From NCBI GenBank assembly GCA_018067045.1, contig JAGPVL010000012.1, forward strand, positions 1 to 64,000: a DNA stretch of 64,000 nucleotides, given 5' to 3'. A model generated the notes under the pieces. The model was not told the origin of the DNA and searched no databases. It saw only the letters and a list, made by a program, of their open reading frames with translations. The position numbers were made by a program, and so were the translations under genes. Positions 12,275-21,450 of the stretch are shown here, piece by piece (positions within the stretch are counted from its first letter, which is position 1; each line of letters starts with the position of its first letter). The DNA is from Gammaproteobacteria bacterium (GTDB lineage Bacteria > Pseudomonadota > Gammaproteobacteria > Pseudomonadales > Alcanivoracaceae).

Positions 12275-12618
12275 CGTCACGGTGATTCAGAAAGCAATAT
12301 TTCTTCTCCATTATCAGCTTTTTTGTTCTGGATTTTATTCGTAACATTCCAGCTGCTAGTAAAATAATGGTGAGCTGCGCGGCGACACCTTCCCAGGTTG
12401 AATAGATTCCTAGCCAGGAGAACGTAATATCAAAAGGCAACGGGCTAACACTGATGACCGCTGCTTCTTGCAACGCGGCAATAGCTTTGCCCATGAGAAT
12501 AAATGACAGCGTGAGCAGGATAAACGTCGTCACACTTAGAAACTTGGCGATGGGTAATTTGATCGAATATTTTATAAATAACCATCTGAAAACAGCGAGT
12601 AATAGCGCACCGGATAGT
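12189..12618 (-). pseudogene. FTR1-family iron permease, C-terminal fragment
   Basis: The frame reads LSGALLLAVFRWLFIKYSI from 12618, then FILMGKAIAALQEAAVISV, then FDITFSWLGIYSTWEGVAAQ. This is the last two membrane segments of an FTR1/EfeU-like high-affinity iron or lead permease (as in PbrT). Everything upstream is missing because the end of an IS3-family element begins at about 12619. The tail beyond AAGMLRIKSR is low-complexity read-through into the regulator gene's complementary strand. It could be the relic of a pbr-type lead operon beside the cadR/pbrR-like gene. Confidence 0.75.
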
Positions 12619-13331
12619 GATCTTCCCCCGATAAAATGGACACCACTTTATCTACGCTGCACGTTGCTCATATTCTATCGGCGACTCGTAATCTAATCCT
12701 GAGTGTAACCGAACCGTATTATAAAAGTGATTGATGTACGTTGATAAGGCACGCCGTAGCTCTGTCGCCTTGCGGTATATCGTACCTCGAATAAGCTCAG
12801 CCTTTAAGCTGTGGAAAAATGACTCCATAAACGCATTATCCGTACAATGCCCAGGCCGATTCAAACTATGCCTAAAGTTATTCTCTTTCAATAGCTTCTG
12901 AAACTCTCCGCCCGTGTATTCAACGCCGCGATCTGTATGAAACAGAACACCTTTCGGGTAATTTCTTTTCTTTAAAGCGTATGTCATCGCAGACCGGGTT
13001 AATTCAGTCGTTCGTGTCGTGGACAGAGACCACCCCAAAATACGTCGGGAGTAGAGATCTATCACTGTCGCCAAATACTGCCATTGCCCGTTAACCTTGA
13101 TATAAGTAACGTCCGCCACCCACACCTGATTGATTGCCGTTGGCTTGCCCATCTTTCGCAAGAGATTCTCTCCCCTTGCTTGAAAGCGCTTCAAACCTGG
13201 CTGTCGACGCGTAACGCGGGCAACACGCCCCTTAAGTCCAGCCCCTCTCATGAGGCGCTCAACGCGCTTACGCCCCACGCTCACCCCTTGTTTTATCAGC
13301 TTTTTGAATATTCTGGGGCTACCGTAGCGTC
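12619..13331 (-). pseudogene. IS3-family element, 5'-truncated OrfB transposase
   Basis: The coding part runs 13331-12652. It contains the full DDE domain: WVADVTYIKVNGQWQYLATV, FHTDRGVEYTGGEF and DNAFMESFFHSLKAE. It also has the terminal HFYNTVRLHSGLDYESP signature. The upstream OrfA and the start of OrfB are missing, cut at 13331 by the end of the IS66 element. The distal IS end, TGATCTTCCCCCGATAAAAT, starts at 12619 and is fused to FTR1. The protein could not be made in its native form. Confidence 0.85.
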
Positions 13332-13339
13332 GTAAGCGC

Positions 13340-14761
13340 CTAACCAACCACACCCTGTACATTCCACGGCAGTAACTCATCAATATCTTCTAGGCCTTTC
13401 GCTTGCGGCAACATCGTAAACAATTGTTTTAAATAGGCGTAGGGATCAAGCTCATTCACTTTAGCTGTTTCAATTAAACTGTATAAGTTTGCACTTGCAT
13501 GTGCGCCTGTCTGGCTGCTGCCGTCATCGAGGTAGGGGACGAGTCGTGGCCATTGATTGTGCAGATACTGTAGTGCCTTTCCCAGGGTTGTTTTTGGTGG
13601 GGTGTTAGCAAAGGACTTATCCAGCCATTGTTTTAGTGTGTCGATGATGGGCTTGGCCTGCGTCTGCCTTGCTTCAAAACGCTCATTAATGCTTTTGTCT
13701 TTGTTGAGTTTCTCGATACGGTACAACTTTTGGATAAAGCCCAAGGCAACATCCGCTTTACCGGTTTTCCCTTTGGGCTGTTGACGCTGTGCATCAATAA
13801 ATTTCCGGCGTGCGTGCGCCCAGCAACCGAGACGGGTGAGTCGGTTTTCATTACAGACGGCGGCATAACCTTCGTAGCCGTCAACCATTAAGGCCCCGTT
13901 AAAATCAGGCAGTAATTCCTTGGGGATGTCACCACTGCGGCTCGCGCTGTAGTGATATAAAACGATAGGTACACTCGCTTGCGTGGTTGTCATCACCCAC
14001 ATATAGCTTTGGCTTTGCGCACGCTTACCGGGCTCATTGAGAACCTGAAGAGGTGTTTCATCCATGTGTAAAACGGATTGTTCGTTAATGAACTCTGACA
14101 GCCGATTAATCAGTGGCTGCAACAAACTGCCCATCTTGATCATCCAGTTAGCCAGCGTCGTGCGATCAAGCTCAACGCCAATGCGTTTAAAAATAGCAAT
14201 CTGTCGATATAACGGCAATGCATCGCGGTATTTACTCACCGCGACGTGGGCGAGTAAACCTGGAGACGCGATGGACTTTTCAATGGGCTGGGCGGGTTTA
14301 GGTGCCGTGATTAGATGTTGCTCACAACAAGGGCAGGCATACTTTTTACGTAAGTGACGCAAGACTTTAATCTTGGCAGGCACGATATCAAGCTGTTCAC
14401 TGATTTCATTACCGATGCACTTCAATGCAGCGCCGTCGTGCGGACATATCTTCTCGGCTTCGGATAGATCGTGAATAATATCTTCACGCGGTAGATCAGA
14501 TGGGATGGATACGCGTTTCTTCTTTTTGCGGGTATGAGCGGGAACTGTAATCTCTTCAGCGATAGGGTCCTCGATATCACTGTCACTTTCTGCTTCGTCA
14601 AACAGCTGACCTTGACCCGCAGACTCTTTCTCACTCGATGCGCCAAATTGCTTATGCCGTTGCAGTCGCAGCATCTCTTCGAGCAGCTTTATACGCTGAT
14701 CTTTTTGGCTCACTTCTTGTTTAAGAAGTTTATTTTCAGCGAGTAAGTTGGAAGATTGCAT
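13340..14761 (-). CDS. tnpC: IS66 transposase TnpC
   Basis: This is the catalytic DDE transposase of IS66, 473 residues. It has an N-terminal leucine-rich coiled coil (ENKLLKQEVSQKDQRIKLLE), then a zinc-finger-like Cys/His region (CPHDGAAL, YACPCCEQHL), then the DDE domain with HMDETPLQVL, DGALMVDGYEGYAA-like FNGALMVDGYEGY, and LGCWAHARRKF. The C-terminus LEDIDELLPWN is the usual IS66 ending. The frame is intact and of normal length, so the element may still be active. Confidence 0.92.
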   Translation of the reverse strand: MQSSNLLAENKLLKQEVSQKDQRIKLLEEMLRLQRHKQFGASSEKESAGQGQLFDEAESDSDIEDPIAEEITVPAHTRKKKKRVSIPSDLPREDIIHDLSEAEKICPHDGAALKCIGNEISEQLDIVPAKIKVLRHLRKKYACPCCEQHLITAPKPAQPIEKSIASPGLLAHVAVSKYRDALPLYRQIAIFKRIGVELDRTTLANWMIKMGSLLQPLINRLSEFINEQSVLHMDETPLQVLNEPGKRAQSQSYMWVMTTTQASVPIVLYHYSASRSGDIPKELLPDFNGALMVDGYEGYAAVCNENRLTRLGCWAHARRKFIDAQRQQPKGKTGKADVALGFIQKLYRIEKLNKDKSINERFEARQTQAKPIIDTLKQWLDKSFANTPPKTTLGKALQYLHNQWPRLVPYLDDGSSQTGAHASANLYSLIETAKVNELDPYAYLKQLFTMLPQAKGLEDIDELLPWNVQGVVG

Positions 14762-14784
14762 TCCGCTATTTTACTAGAAAATGA

Positions 14785-15141
14785 CTATAATCCCGAGCAA
14801 TAATTTAATTTTTTATGCGGCTGGAGCCGATCAATATCAAACCCGCGCAGCAGCCAATGAAATTGCTCTTCGGTAAGCGAGATGATCTCTCGGTCATCTT
14901 TACGCGGCCATTTAAATTTCTCTTTCTCCAGGCGCTTGTACCACAAACAAAAGCCACTGCTATCCCAGTACAGTATTTTTACTTTGTCTCTTTGCTTGTT
15001 ACAAAAAACAAACAAGCCTGAGTCAAATAGCGATAACCCCATGCCTTGCTCAACAGTAACGCTGAGGCCGTTAATGGATTTTCTAAAGTCGACAGGGTTA
15101 CGGTGTATATAAACAGCCTCGACATCGATAAACATCTTCAT
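14785..15141 (-). CDS. tnpB: IS66 Orf2 accessory protein TnpB
   Basis: This protein of about 118 residues is the IS66 Orf2 accessory factor needed for transposition; its biochemical role is not settled. The family signatures IHRNPVDFRKSINGLS, LFVFCNKQRDKVKILYWD and GFCLWYKRLEKEKFKWP are present. I start it at the ATG at 15141, which overlaps the tnpA stop as ATGA, the usual translational coupling. It is followed by tnpC after 23 bases. Confidence 0.92.
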   Translation of the reverse strand: MKMFIDVEAVYIHRNPVDFRKSINGLSVTVEQGMGLSLFDSGLFVFCNKQRDKVKILYWDSSGFCLWYKRLEKEKFKWPRKDDREIISLTEEQFHWLLRGFDIDRLQPHKKLNYCSGL

Positions 15142-15443
15142 GCTAGTGAGGTCATTAATGCAGCAAGCCATTGCGGCGATACATTGACTGGCACTTGCAA
15201 TCGACTACGACCAATAGTGAGCGTTAGGTCAGATTTATTGATAGTTAGTTGTGAGCCTGTGCGTTGAGCTCGGACGAAGACGGATCCTTCGGGAGGTGAT
15301 GGTTTATTTAGCTGGCCGCGATGGTAATAAAACTTATCGGCATTGATCGTGTTGTCGCGACAAAAAGCCGCTACTGACAAACCACTTTTTTGTTGTTCTT
15401 CAATCCAGCCTAACCACTGCTGTTTGCTAATCGTTGATTTCAT
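15138..15443 (-). CDS. tnpA: IS66 accessory protein TnpA
   Basis: This 101-residue first gene of IS66 has the N-terminal helical part WLGWIEEQQKSGLSVAAFCR, typical of IS66 TnpA helix-turn-helix proteins. The LQVPVNVSPQWLAALM ending is also typical. It probably contacts the element's ends. The length and frame are intact, and it is coupled to tnpB by a 4-base overlap. Confidence 0.88.
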   Translation of the reverse strand: MKSTISKQQWLGWIEEQQKSGLSVAAFCRDNTINADKFYYHRGQLNKPSPPEGSVFVRAQRTGSQLTINKSDLTLTIGRSRLQVPVNVSPQWLAALMTSLA

Positions 15444-15525
15444 GAGGTGCTCCGTTGATGTAGGGAGCGGGAACGATAACTGAGATAAGAGACTTTGGTT
15501 AGGGTGTGCTTCGTTAGCCGCTTAC

Positions 15526-16077
15526 GATGAAGCGCTCAGGACGCAAGCCATTTTGCCGGACTATTTTTATCTCGGACAAACTGTGGAGGCGAATATTCTG
15601 GTCGCGAATACCGGCGTTGGACACAACTTTCCAGGAGGGACGATCGATATCAACGAAGCATGGGTATCAATTCAAGTCACGGATGCGTCAGGAGAACAAT
15701 CCTCTCAAGCGGAGATTGTCTCCGCTGACGGTACGGTCGATCCAGCCGCCCACTTTTACCGACCCGGCGCCGTTGATCGTCACGGCAAACAGCCCTGGCG
15801 CCACGATCTGTTTCGGATGATTGGCGAGCATTACCGCAATGTTATTCCGCCCGGCGACACGGACAGCATCCCCATTAAGTTCGAAGTACCCCAATGGGCA
15901 CTAGGCCCGTTAACAGTATCTGCACAACTCAATTATCGGAAGTTCACCCAGCGCTATGCATCGTGGGTAACCGGCGATGAAAACCTGCGCGTACCTGTGG
16001 TGGTGATGGCGCAAGATTCAGCGTTACTGCCGACGGTCGTTCGGCCACCGACCGGCAAGAGCTCGGATAGCCATTGA
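15526..16077 (+). pseudogene. C-terminal fragment of a multiheme-cytochrome-like protein
   Basis: An open frame begins exactly at the IS66 end and continues without interruption to 16077 (184 codons), so the IS removed the 5' part. It contains NTGVGHNFPGGTIDINEAWV, then VDPAAHFYRPGAVDRHGKQP, then VIPPGDTDSIPIKFEVP and NYRKFTQRYASWV. The GHxFPGG beta-sandwich resembles the C-terminal domain of periplasmic multiheme cytochromes. No CxxCH heme motifs remain in the fragment. The family call is from memory of such domains and is tentative. Confidence 0.5.
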
Positions 16078-16257
16078 CTGTATGCCCACATACCCCAGAG
16101 CATTTGCGATAAAATGCCACCAAAACCAGCCCTTCTCGCCTTCATTATGATCAAACAGCGGCAACGAGTGGGCACCTGCTGACTACTTAAACGGACTGCG
16201 TGGAGGTCAAACAGATGATGAACTGAATCGCCATCAGATCTCTAGACACTTTCCAGC

Positions 16258-16590
16258 CGCTCTTGGTTACGCCTTTCATACTCTACCGGCGACAACTCAA
16301 CTGCTCATTAGAGCTGTGACGTCGACGGCTATTATAGAACACCTGTAAATAATCAAAGATGTCTGCCCGAGCCATATCTAGGCGGGGATAAATCTTTCGC
16401 TTTACCCTCTCCCGTTTTAGTAGCTGAAAGAAGCTTTCAGCGATGGCGTTGTAGTGGCAGTTACCTCGTCGGCTCATGCTCCCTTCCAGGCAGTGCGCTG
16501 TTAGAATCGTGGCTGGTGTACTGGCTGCCTTGGTCAGAGTGAACAACCACCTTGCCATGTCTGACGAATGCATCTTCAATTTATCCACGA
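16258..16590 (-). pseudogene. IS3-family OrfB C-terminal fragment with frameshifts
   Basis: In one frame SMSRRGNCHYNAIAESFFQL carries the last catalytic Glu, followed by KIYPRLDMARADIFDYLQ and FYNSRRRHSSNEQLS. In a neighbouring frame upstream, VVHSDQGSQYTSHDS gives the second catalytic Asp. Downstream, LSPVEYERRNQERLESV completes the normal ending in another frame. At least two frameshifts are therefore present, and everything upstream of the second Asp is gone. This is a third, different IS3-type relic in the window. Confidence 0.8.
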
Positions 16591-16632
16591 ATATTTACTC
16601 TTCTAAAGTTCGATCACTGATTCCAACCTTGG

Positions 16633-18984
16633 CTATGCACGCACTCGGACAGGGATTCTAGCTTCAAGCCTAGCCTTGATTCTTGTATAGAGTTGAGCTT
16701 GCTGATTTTCTTTGTCACGCAGACTGACCAGAAGTGAATAATCTTCCTCACTGCTACATAAGTTTTCACCCCATGGAAAATCGTTACGCGTGACGACGAC
16801 AAACAGTTTTTGCTTACGTAATGTGGAATTAGCACTAAATGTTTTGAACTGCCAAAAGTCTGCCTGAACTGTTCCCTTGCTTCGAGCAGACTGCCCAACA
16901 GCAGCACCGCTCAGCTCCTTTATATTCTGGTGATTTTCCTTATTGGTAGCCTTGTTAAACATAGTGGTGACATGCTCAATGTCGCGTGCGGCCACCAGCC
17001 TGAAGTCTATTCGTGATGCTCGGTATTTAATGCGAGTTGAGCGAACAGGTGGTGTGTAGGCCAAGGCAACACCTATTTCCCGCACACGCTTTTTTCCACC
17101 GCTGGTAAACTCTGGTGGTACAGGTATCTCGTAAAAGTGGTGCCGCTTATTCTCGATTTTTCCATCCGATATCAATGTCACCGCATTTTCCAGCGAACGA
17201 TGCAATGACGCCTCATCAACGCTTCCATAACCACAGATACGCCTGAGAGCTTTACTATCGGCTATAAGTTCTCGGCTAGACGTTGGGGTTGCCGCATTTA
17301 GGCAGAGCTGGGCACGCATGAAGTTAGCCGTAGCATTCGGATATTCGTGCAGCACAGAGGCTGCTAAATGCGCGAGCTGTGGTGCAGCCATGCTAGTGCC
17401 TACGTCGGCCACAAACGGGAGGCCGGTTACGAACTTATGGTTTGCTGAAACGACTCCCAGACCCGAACCGCGCTCCGTGAGTGAATGCCCCGCTCGCGTA
17501 TTGATTGCCCAATTACCACCATGAGCCACAAGCTCTGGCTTGATAGCCCCGTCTACTGAAAAACCTCCCCGGGTGAAGGGCGAAGGCTGATCAGGCTGGG
17601 CTATTGGAATTTCTGATGGATCGTGTGTATGCGTTTGGCTGTTGTGTGTTTGATTATGACGCGCCAAGCTGCCAACGGTTAGCACGTTCAACGCCGGCGC
17701 AGGCTCAATGATTCGCCACGCATCATCAGACAAATAATGCGGATAGTTATCTCGCCACGCCAATCCATCGGGAGAATCCTCCCCAATACGATGGTTGCCC
17801 GCTGCAACAATGAACAACACTCCCAGTTCTCTCGAGAGATTATCAAGGGTTACAGAGAGTCCTTTTAGATGACCTCCATGATAGGGCTTGTTGGCATCGC
17901 CAAATGAGAGGTTGAAGACCCGACAGCCGCGCTCTCCGGAAAAATAGCGCACTGCCTCTTCTATGTGATTCTCGACAAAGCCGGTCGAATTTTCGTTTTC
18001 CTTATCCAGAACTCTGCCACTAAATAGGCGTAAGGTGGGAACAAAAGCTCCCGCTCGCAAACTACGCTCAAAGTCACCATACAAAGCCAAACCAGCAACA
18101 TGGGTACCATGGCCATTTTCATCACTTGCATCCTCTCCTGGCAAAAAGCTTTTGGCTTCCCCTACAGCAGCTTTTAGTAATGGGTGCCCCGAAGCAATGC
18201 CACTATCTAAAACAGCCACACCCGGTGCCAATTTGCCTGGATGGACAATCTCGGGAAAGTCCTGAACATGCTGAAAAATGACAGAGCGTTCCAGTCCAAA
18301 GCTGGGCGGCAGATCAACAGAACGTACATCACGATGCCTGAGTAACAGACCAGCCTGATTTACATCGCAAAGCACACGGTATAGCGTCAATCCTGACCGT
18401 TTAACTTGGTCCTTCTTTTCAATGCTCTGCTGAAGCAACCACTGCTCGAACGTAACGCACTCCTGATTACGCGCTTGATCATTATCCTCTAATGGCCACA
18501 GTTCGACATCCAGCAAAAATTGATCTGATTCGGGGAGCCCCTGATTTATTAACGCCCAGCCTTTACGGTTTTCGGCATTCCAGCCATCCACACTTTGTAG
18601 CGCATAAATTACCTGCTTGTTGGTAACATCCCCCCCATCAGCCATAGTGGTGAGTCGCGCTTCGAATTGGGTGAGCGCCGCGTTACTGGCAAAGCCGATA
18701 ACGACGGTTTCTTTCTCCTGGCTGACAAACTCGATTTCTCGTGAAATCTTGCGTAAATCATCCGGGTTGAATCCTTTCTCTACAGAAAACCGAAACAGCT
18801 TTCGATCATCAAAGCCGCCCAAATTCTCTGAAGCTTGTACTTTGGCGGCGGTCAGTTTTCCCAGTAACCCTCTGCCATGACCACGAACGTCAGGTGGCGG
18901 CCGTTGCGGCTTGTTATTCCCCGAGCGTTTTTCATTAATTGGCGACTCTCGCCTAATTGAGAGATGGGGGAAATTTTCTTCCAT
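16633..18984 (-). CDS. ietS: Subtilisin-like serine protease, IetS-like effector
   Basis: This 783-residue S8 peptidase has an intact triad: Asp260 (APGVAVLDSGIASGHPLL), His292 (NGHGTHVAGLAL) and Ser531 (GTSMAAPQ). The oxyanion Asn397 lies in IVAAGN. There is no signal peptide, so it should act in the cytoplasm. About 250 N-terminal residues precede the protease domain and may be regulatory, with a further 200 or so after it. The gene starts 6 bases after the AAA ATPase stop. AAA ATPase plus subtilase pairs are known as IetAS, first as a plasmid incompatibility and toxin-antitoxin-like locus, later as an anti-phage system. Function here is by analogy. Confidence 0.8.
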   Translation of the reverse strand: MEENFPHLSIRRESPINEKRSGNNKPQRPPPDVRGHGRGLLGKLTAAKVQASENLGGFDDRKLFRFSVEKGFNPDDLRKISREIEFVSQEKETVVIGFASNAALTQFEARLTTMADGGDVTNKQVIYALQSVDGWNAENRKGWALINQGLPESDQFLLDVELWPLEDNDQARNQECVTFEQWLLQQSIEKKDQVKRSGLTLYRVLCDVNQAGLLLRHRDVRSVDLPPSFGLERSVIFQHVQDFPEIVHPGKLAPGVAVLDSGIASGHPLLKAAVGEAKSFLPGEDASDENGHGTHVAGLALYGDFERSLRAGAFVPTLRLFSGRVLDKENENSTGFVENHIEEAVRYFSGERGCRVFNLSFGDANKPYHGGHLKGLSVTLDNLSRELGVLFIVAAGNHRIGEDSPDGLAWRDNYPHYLSDDAWRIIEPAPALNVLTVGSLARHNQTHNSQTHTHDPSEIPIAQPDQPSPFTRGGFSVDGAIKPELVAHGGNWAINTRAGHSLTERGSGLGVVSANHKFVTGLPFVADVGTSMAAPQLAHLAASVLHEYPNATANFMRAQLCLNAATPTSSRELIADSKALRRICGYGSVDEASLHRSLENAVTLISDGKIENKRHHFYEIPVPPEFTSGGKKRVREIGVALAYTPPVRSTRIKYRASRIDFRLVAARDIEHVTTMFNKATNKENHQNIKELSGAAVGQSARSKGTVQADFWQFKTFSANSTLRKQKLFVVVTRNDFPWGENLCSSEEDYSLLVSLRDKENQQAQLYTRIKARLEARIPVRVRA

Positions 18985-18990
18985 GATAAA

Positions 18991-19986
18991 TTAGTTCCTC
19001 TGGGTACGTGATTTCCGAGCATCTTCGCGACGAATCGCAGACTCCAAATGGCGCTCGCTAAGGAAATCCTTGCCAGACAAGACCATATCTTTTGCAGCAC
19101 GGCGCAGAACACGCTCTACATCAGCATGACTTAAGCCTTTAAACAGCCCTACTATACGGGCATCTTCAATTTCAAATTCCCGCCGAAGCCCTCGAAGTTT
19201 GACAGACAGTAAACGTCGCAATTGCTCCAAATTTGGAGATTCAAAAATCATAACCTCGTCAAACCTCCGCCATATTGCTGAATCCAGCATGCGTTCATGA
19301 TTTGTAGCTGCCACTAAAATGCTTTTGCCTTCATAGGCATCCAGCATCTGAAGAAAGGCATTTACTACACGCTTGAGCTCGCCATGCTCAGAGTCATCGG
19401 AGCGTTCTTTTGCCAGCGCATCAAATTCATCAAACAGAACCACCATCGGAATAGTGGAGATGAAGTCGAAAACCTGGCGAAGATTAGCTGCAGTCTCACC
19501 GAGTAACGAGGACACAACGCTGTCAATTCTGATGATAGCCAGTGGTAATCCAAGTTCACTTGCCAACACTTCAGCTGTTAACGTTTTTCCGCATCCTGGC
19601 GGCCCACAGAAAAGCAGCCTATCCGCTGGGCGCAGCCCATAGCTTCTCAAATTTTCTACCCGGTGGTGCTCCTGTAAGACCTCCTCAATAAGGGAGGCAT
19701 TGTCGTCTGATAACACAACATCTTCGATACGCCTTACAGGCTCTTTGATCTCAAGTAGCTGTAAATTTCGCTCCTTATCCTTTGGCAGGCGATCATTGAG
19801 CACAGAGTGCATAGAGGGAACCGAGTTTCGACGACCATAAAGGACTTTTTCAAGGTCGTTAGCCAGTAAGTGGTGATTCTTGGTTCGCTCTTCTTTGATC
19901 AGCTGCTCGGATACACGTTTAAACGCCTCGTGATTTCCTTCAGCCCCAGTTTTGACCAGCTGTCTGAGTAATTTGGCTGAGGCCAT
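18991..19986 (-). CDS. ietA: AAA+ ATPase, IetA-like partner of the subtilase
   Basis: This 331-residue AAA protein has Walker A GPPGCGKT (128-135), Walker B VVLFDEFD (182-189), sensor region VAATNH (225-230) and Arg fingers WRRFDE (239-244). A C-terminal AAA lid follows. The N-terminal 90 residues are helical and poorly conserved. It starts at an ATG with GGAGAAC upstream. It is the first gene of a two-gene unit with the subtilase. In IetAS the ATPase is thought to restrain or deliver substrates to the protease. Confidence 0.82.
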   Translation of the reverse strand: MASAKLLRQLVKTGAEGNHEAFKRVSEQLIKEERTKNHHLLANDLEKVLYGRRNSVPSMHSVLNDRLPKDKERNLQLLEIKEPVRRIEDVVLSDDNASLIEEVLQEHHRVENLRSYGLRPADRLLFCGPPGCGKTLTAEVLASELGLPLAIIRIDSVVSSLLGETAANLRQVFDFISTIPMVVLFDEFDALAKERSDDSEHGELKRVVNAFLQMLDAYEGKSILVAATNHERMLDSAIWRRFDEVMIFESPNLEQLRRLLSVKLRGLRREFEIEDARIVGLFKGLSHADVERVLRRAAKDMVLSGKDFLSERHLESAIRREDARKSRTQRN

Positions 19987-20025
19987 TTGTGTTCTCCAAG
20001 ATTGGCTCCGATTAAGGCTAGATTA

Positions 20026-20406
20026 TCACCCAACATCCGACACCAAAATTTTTAATTTCAATTCGTTAAGGTTATCGAGCTCAACTTTCACCTGCCGCAA
20101 GCTGCTATTGATGTCCACTTTGCGGTTGAGCTGCTTCTCCAGCTCTAGTGCGGACTGAATCTTAACCAACTCGCGATCTTTGGCGTGAATCTGGCTCATA
20201 CGCTCCAATAACGCAACAAAACTCTCATCAGATCGAGAAGCTAAAGGTCTCAGTCAGCGCAGGTATTTCTCGTACAGCACGCCAAGATTAAGCGCCACAG
20301 GCAATGAACTACGCTCCGTTTCCGTCGGCTGCCAATCACTGGCGATACCCCCCGGGGTATGATCCCGCTAGTCAAATAGGGCATCTTTACTGACCTGTTC
20401 GCTCAT
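20026..20406 (-). pseudogene. DUF4391 protein remnant
   Basis: The start MSEQVSKDALFD (20406) and the end of a DUF4391 protein are recognisable. The end reads TERSSLPVALNLGVLYEKYL, then LERMSQIHAKDRELVKIQS, and KQLNRKVDINSSLRQVKVEL. The middle has been deleted (only about 125 codons remain), and a stop follows FD and another follows YEKYLR. The start overlaps the helicase stop as ATGA. DUF4391 genes usually sit between an SNF2-type helicase and a type III-like methyltransferase/helicase set, which is absent here. Confidence 0.75.
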
Positions 20407-21235
20407 TCTTGCGACTCCGGCTTGATGACGATGAAAGATAGTGGCTCGAAGTCATCAAGCCCATTAATAGTATTCGTGAGCGCAGTGGTACGGTTAAAAA
20501 AAGGCCCGGACCGCTGGGAGTAGCTGATCAAGGCCTCTCCATGCACTGCGAGCCAAATCGAGCAGACTCTTGACCTGAATGTGGTCGTTCAACACCTGGC
20601 CATCGTAGCTGATATATACCAAGTAGTAGGGATGTAGCAGATTATGGGCAGGCAAATGAGACGCAGAGTTGATTTCGCCATTGCCGTTACGCCGCGTAAA
20701 AATAAAGCTAGGCTCCAGCCCCTTAGCAAGGCTGACCGGAATCACTGTGTGAAGGCCATTGGCTTTCACATAGTTGAGCTGGTCCATGCGGAAGTCATTG
20801 AGCCCGAGGTCTGTGATAGCAACTCCGGTTTTCAGATCTTCCAGCTCAATCACTTCTTCTGCAGCCTACGTAGTTGTTCCTTGCGGTAAGCCACGTAGTT
20901 AGCCTAGACGGAGATTACATTGTCGTCGCCGGTTGCAGTAACATCAACGATGGTCATGCGGCTTTCCACCAGCTCTTTAAGATTAATCCATTCATCCAGG
21001 GAGATGTCTGGCCAGAAAATGACCAGCCGAATGCTATGATTAGGAGGGCCGGTTCGGTCGACCTGACCAAAGCGCTGGATGATGAGTACCGGATTCCAGC
21101 GGATGTCGTAATTGATCAGATGATCACAATCTTGCAGGTTTTGGCGTTTGGAGGTGCAATCGGTTGCTATCAGCAAGTCGGTTTCACCGAGCTCTTCAGG
21201 CATAACTGATGACTTTTTTTGGCTTTAGGCGCAAA
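20403..21235 (-). pseudogene. SNF2-type helicase, decayed C-terminal part
   Basis: The superfamily 2 motifs V and VI are clear: ETDLLIATDC, QDCDHLINYDIRWNPVLIIQ, RFGQVDR and FWPDISLDEWINLKELVESR. The tail is EEVIELEDLKTGVAITDLGL, ending NRTTALTNTINGLDDFEP. It is broken by a stop near 20897, a frameshift near 20855, a frameshift in a run of seven A at about 20496, and another near 21200. Motif V is also altered (TSKRQN in place of the usual SEGQN). The motor domain 1 is missing. It is the upstream gene of the DUF4391 relic. Confidence 0.8.
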
Positions 21236-21450
21236 AGAGGGTGAGCTCTTCCTAAAAGTCATAATGTTGCCGCTGGGTGCGACTCTGCAAAGTAGACTTT
21301 GGTCCAACTTGGCCTGTAATTCTGGCACAATGGAGGCTACAGCCTTCCTCTAGAAGTGGCGCCAAAAGAAGACTCTAGATAATTTTAGCTACATACCACC
21401 CTCCTGAGCCGCGCCAAGACTGCGTCCATTCACTCAGGAGTTATCCGTTC
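21236..21450. other. Intergenic stretch without recognisable gene
   Basis: This stretch lies between the helicase relic and the zinc-ribbon gene. I see no coding sequence, RNA gene or clear repeat. It presumably contains the promoter of the rightward gene set that starts at 21451. Confidence 0.4.

Larger units (their letters stand above)
13332..15525 (-). mobile_element. Complete IS66-family insertion sequence
   Basis: A 2194-bp element carries tnpA-tnpB-tnpC on the minus strand. Its ends are imperfect inverted repeats starting GTAAGCGCCTAACCAACCAC (from 13332) and, on the minus strand from 15525, GTAAGCGGCTAACGAAGCAC, both followed by ACCCT. GTAAGCG is the IS66 family terminus. The 8-bp flanks are gtagcgtc on the left and gatgaagc on the right. 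They do not match, so there is no target duplication and the two sides come from different loci: an IS3 remnant on the left and a cytochrome-like gene on the right. Confidence 0.92.

Noticed and set aside
13324-15533. Target-site duplication around IS66
   Set aside because: The 8-bp flanks gtagcgtc and gatgaagc differ.
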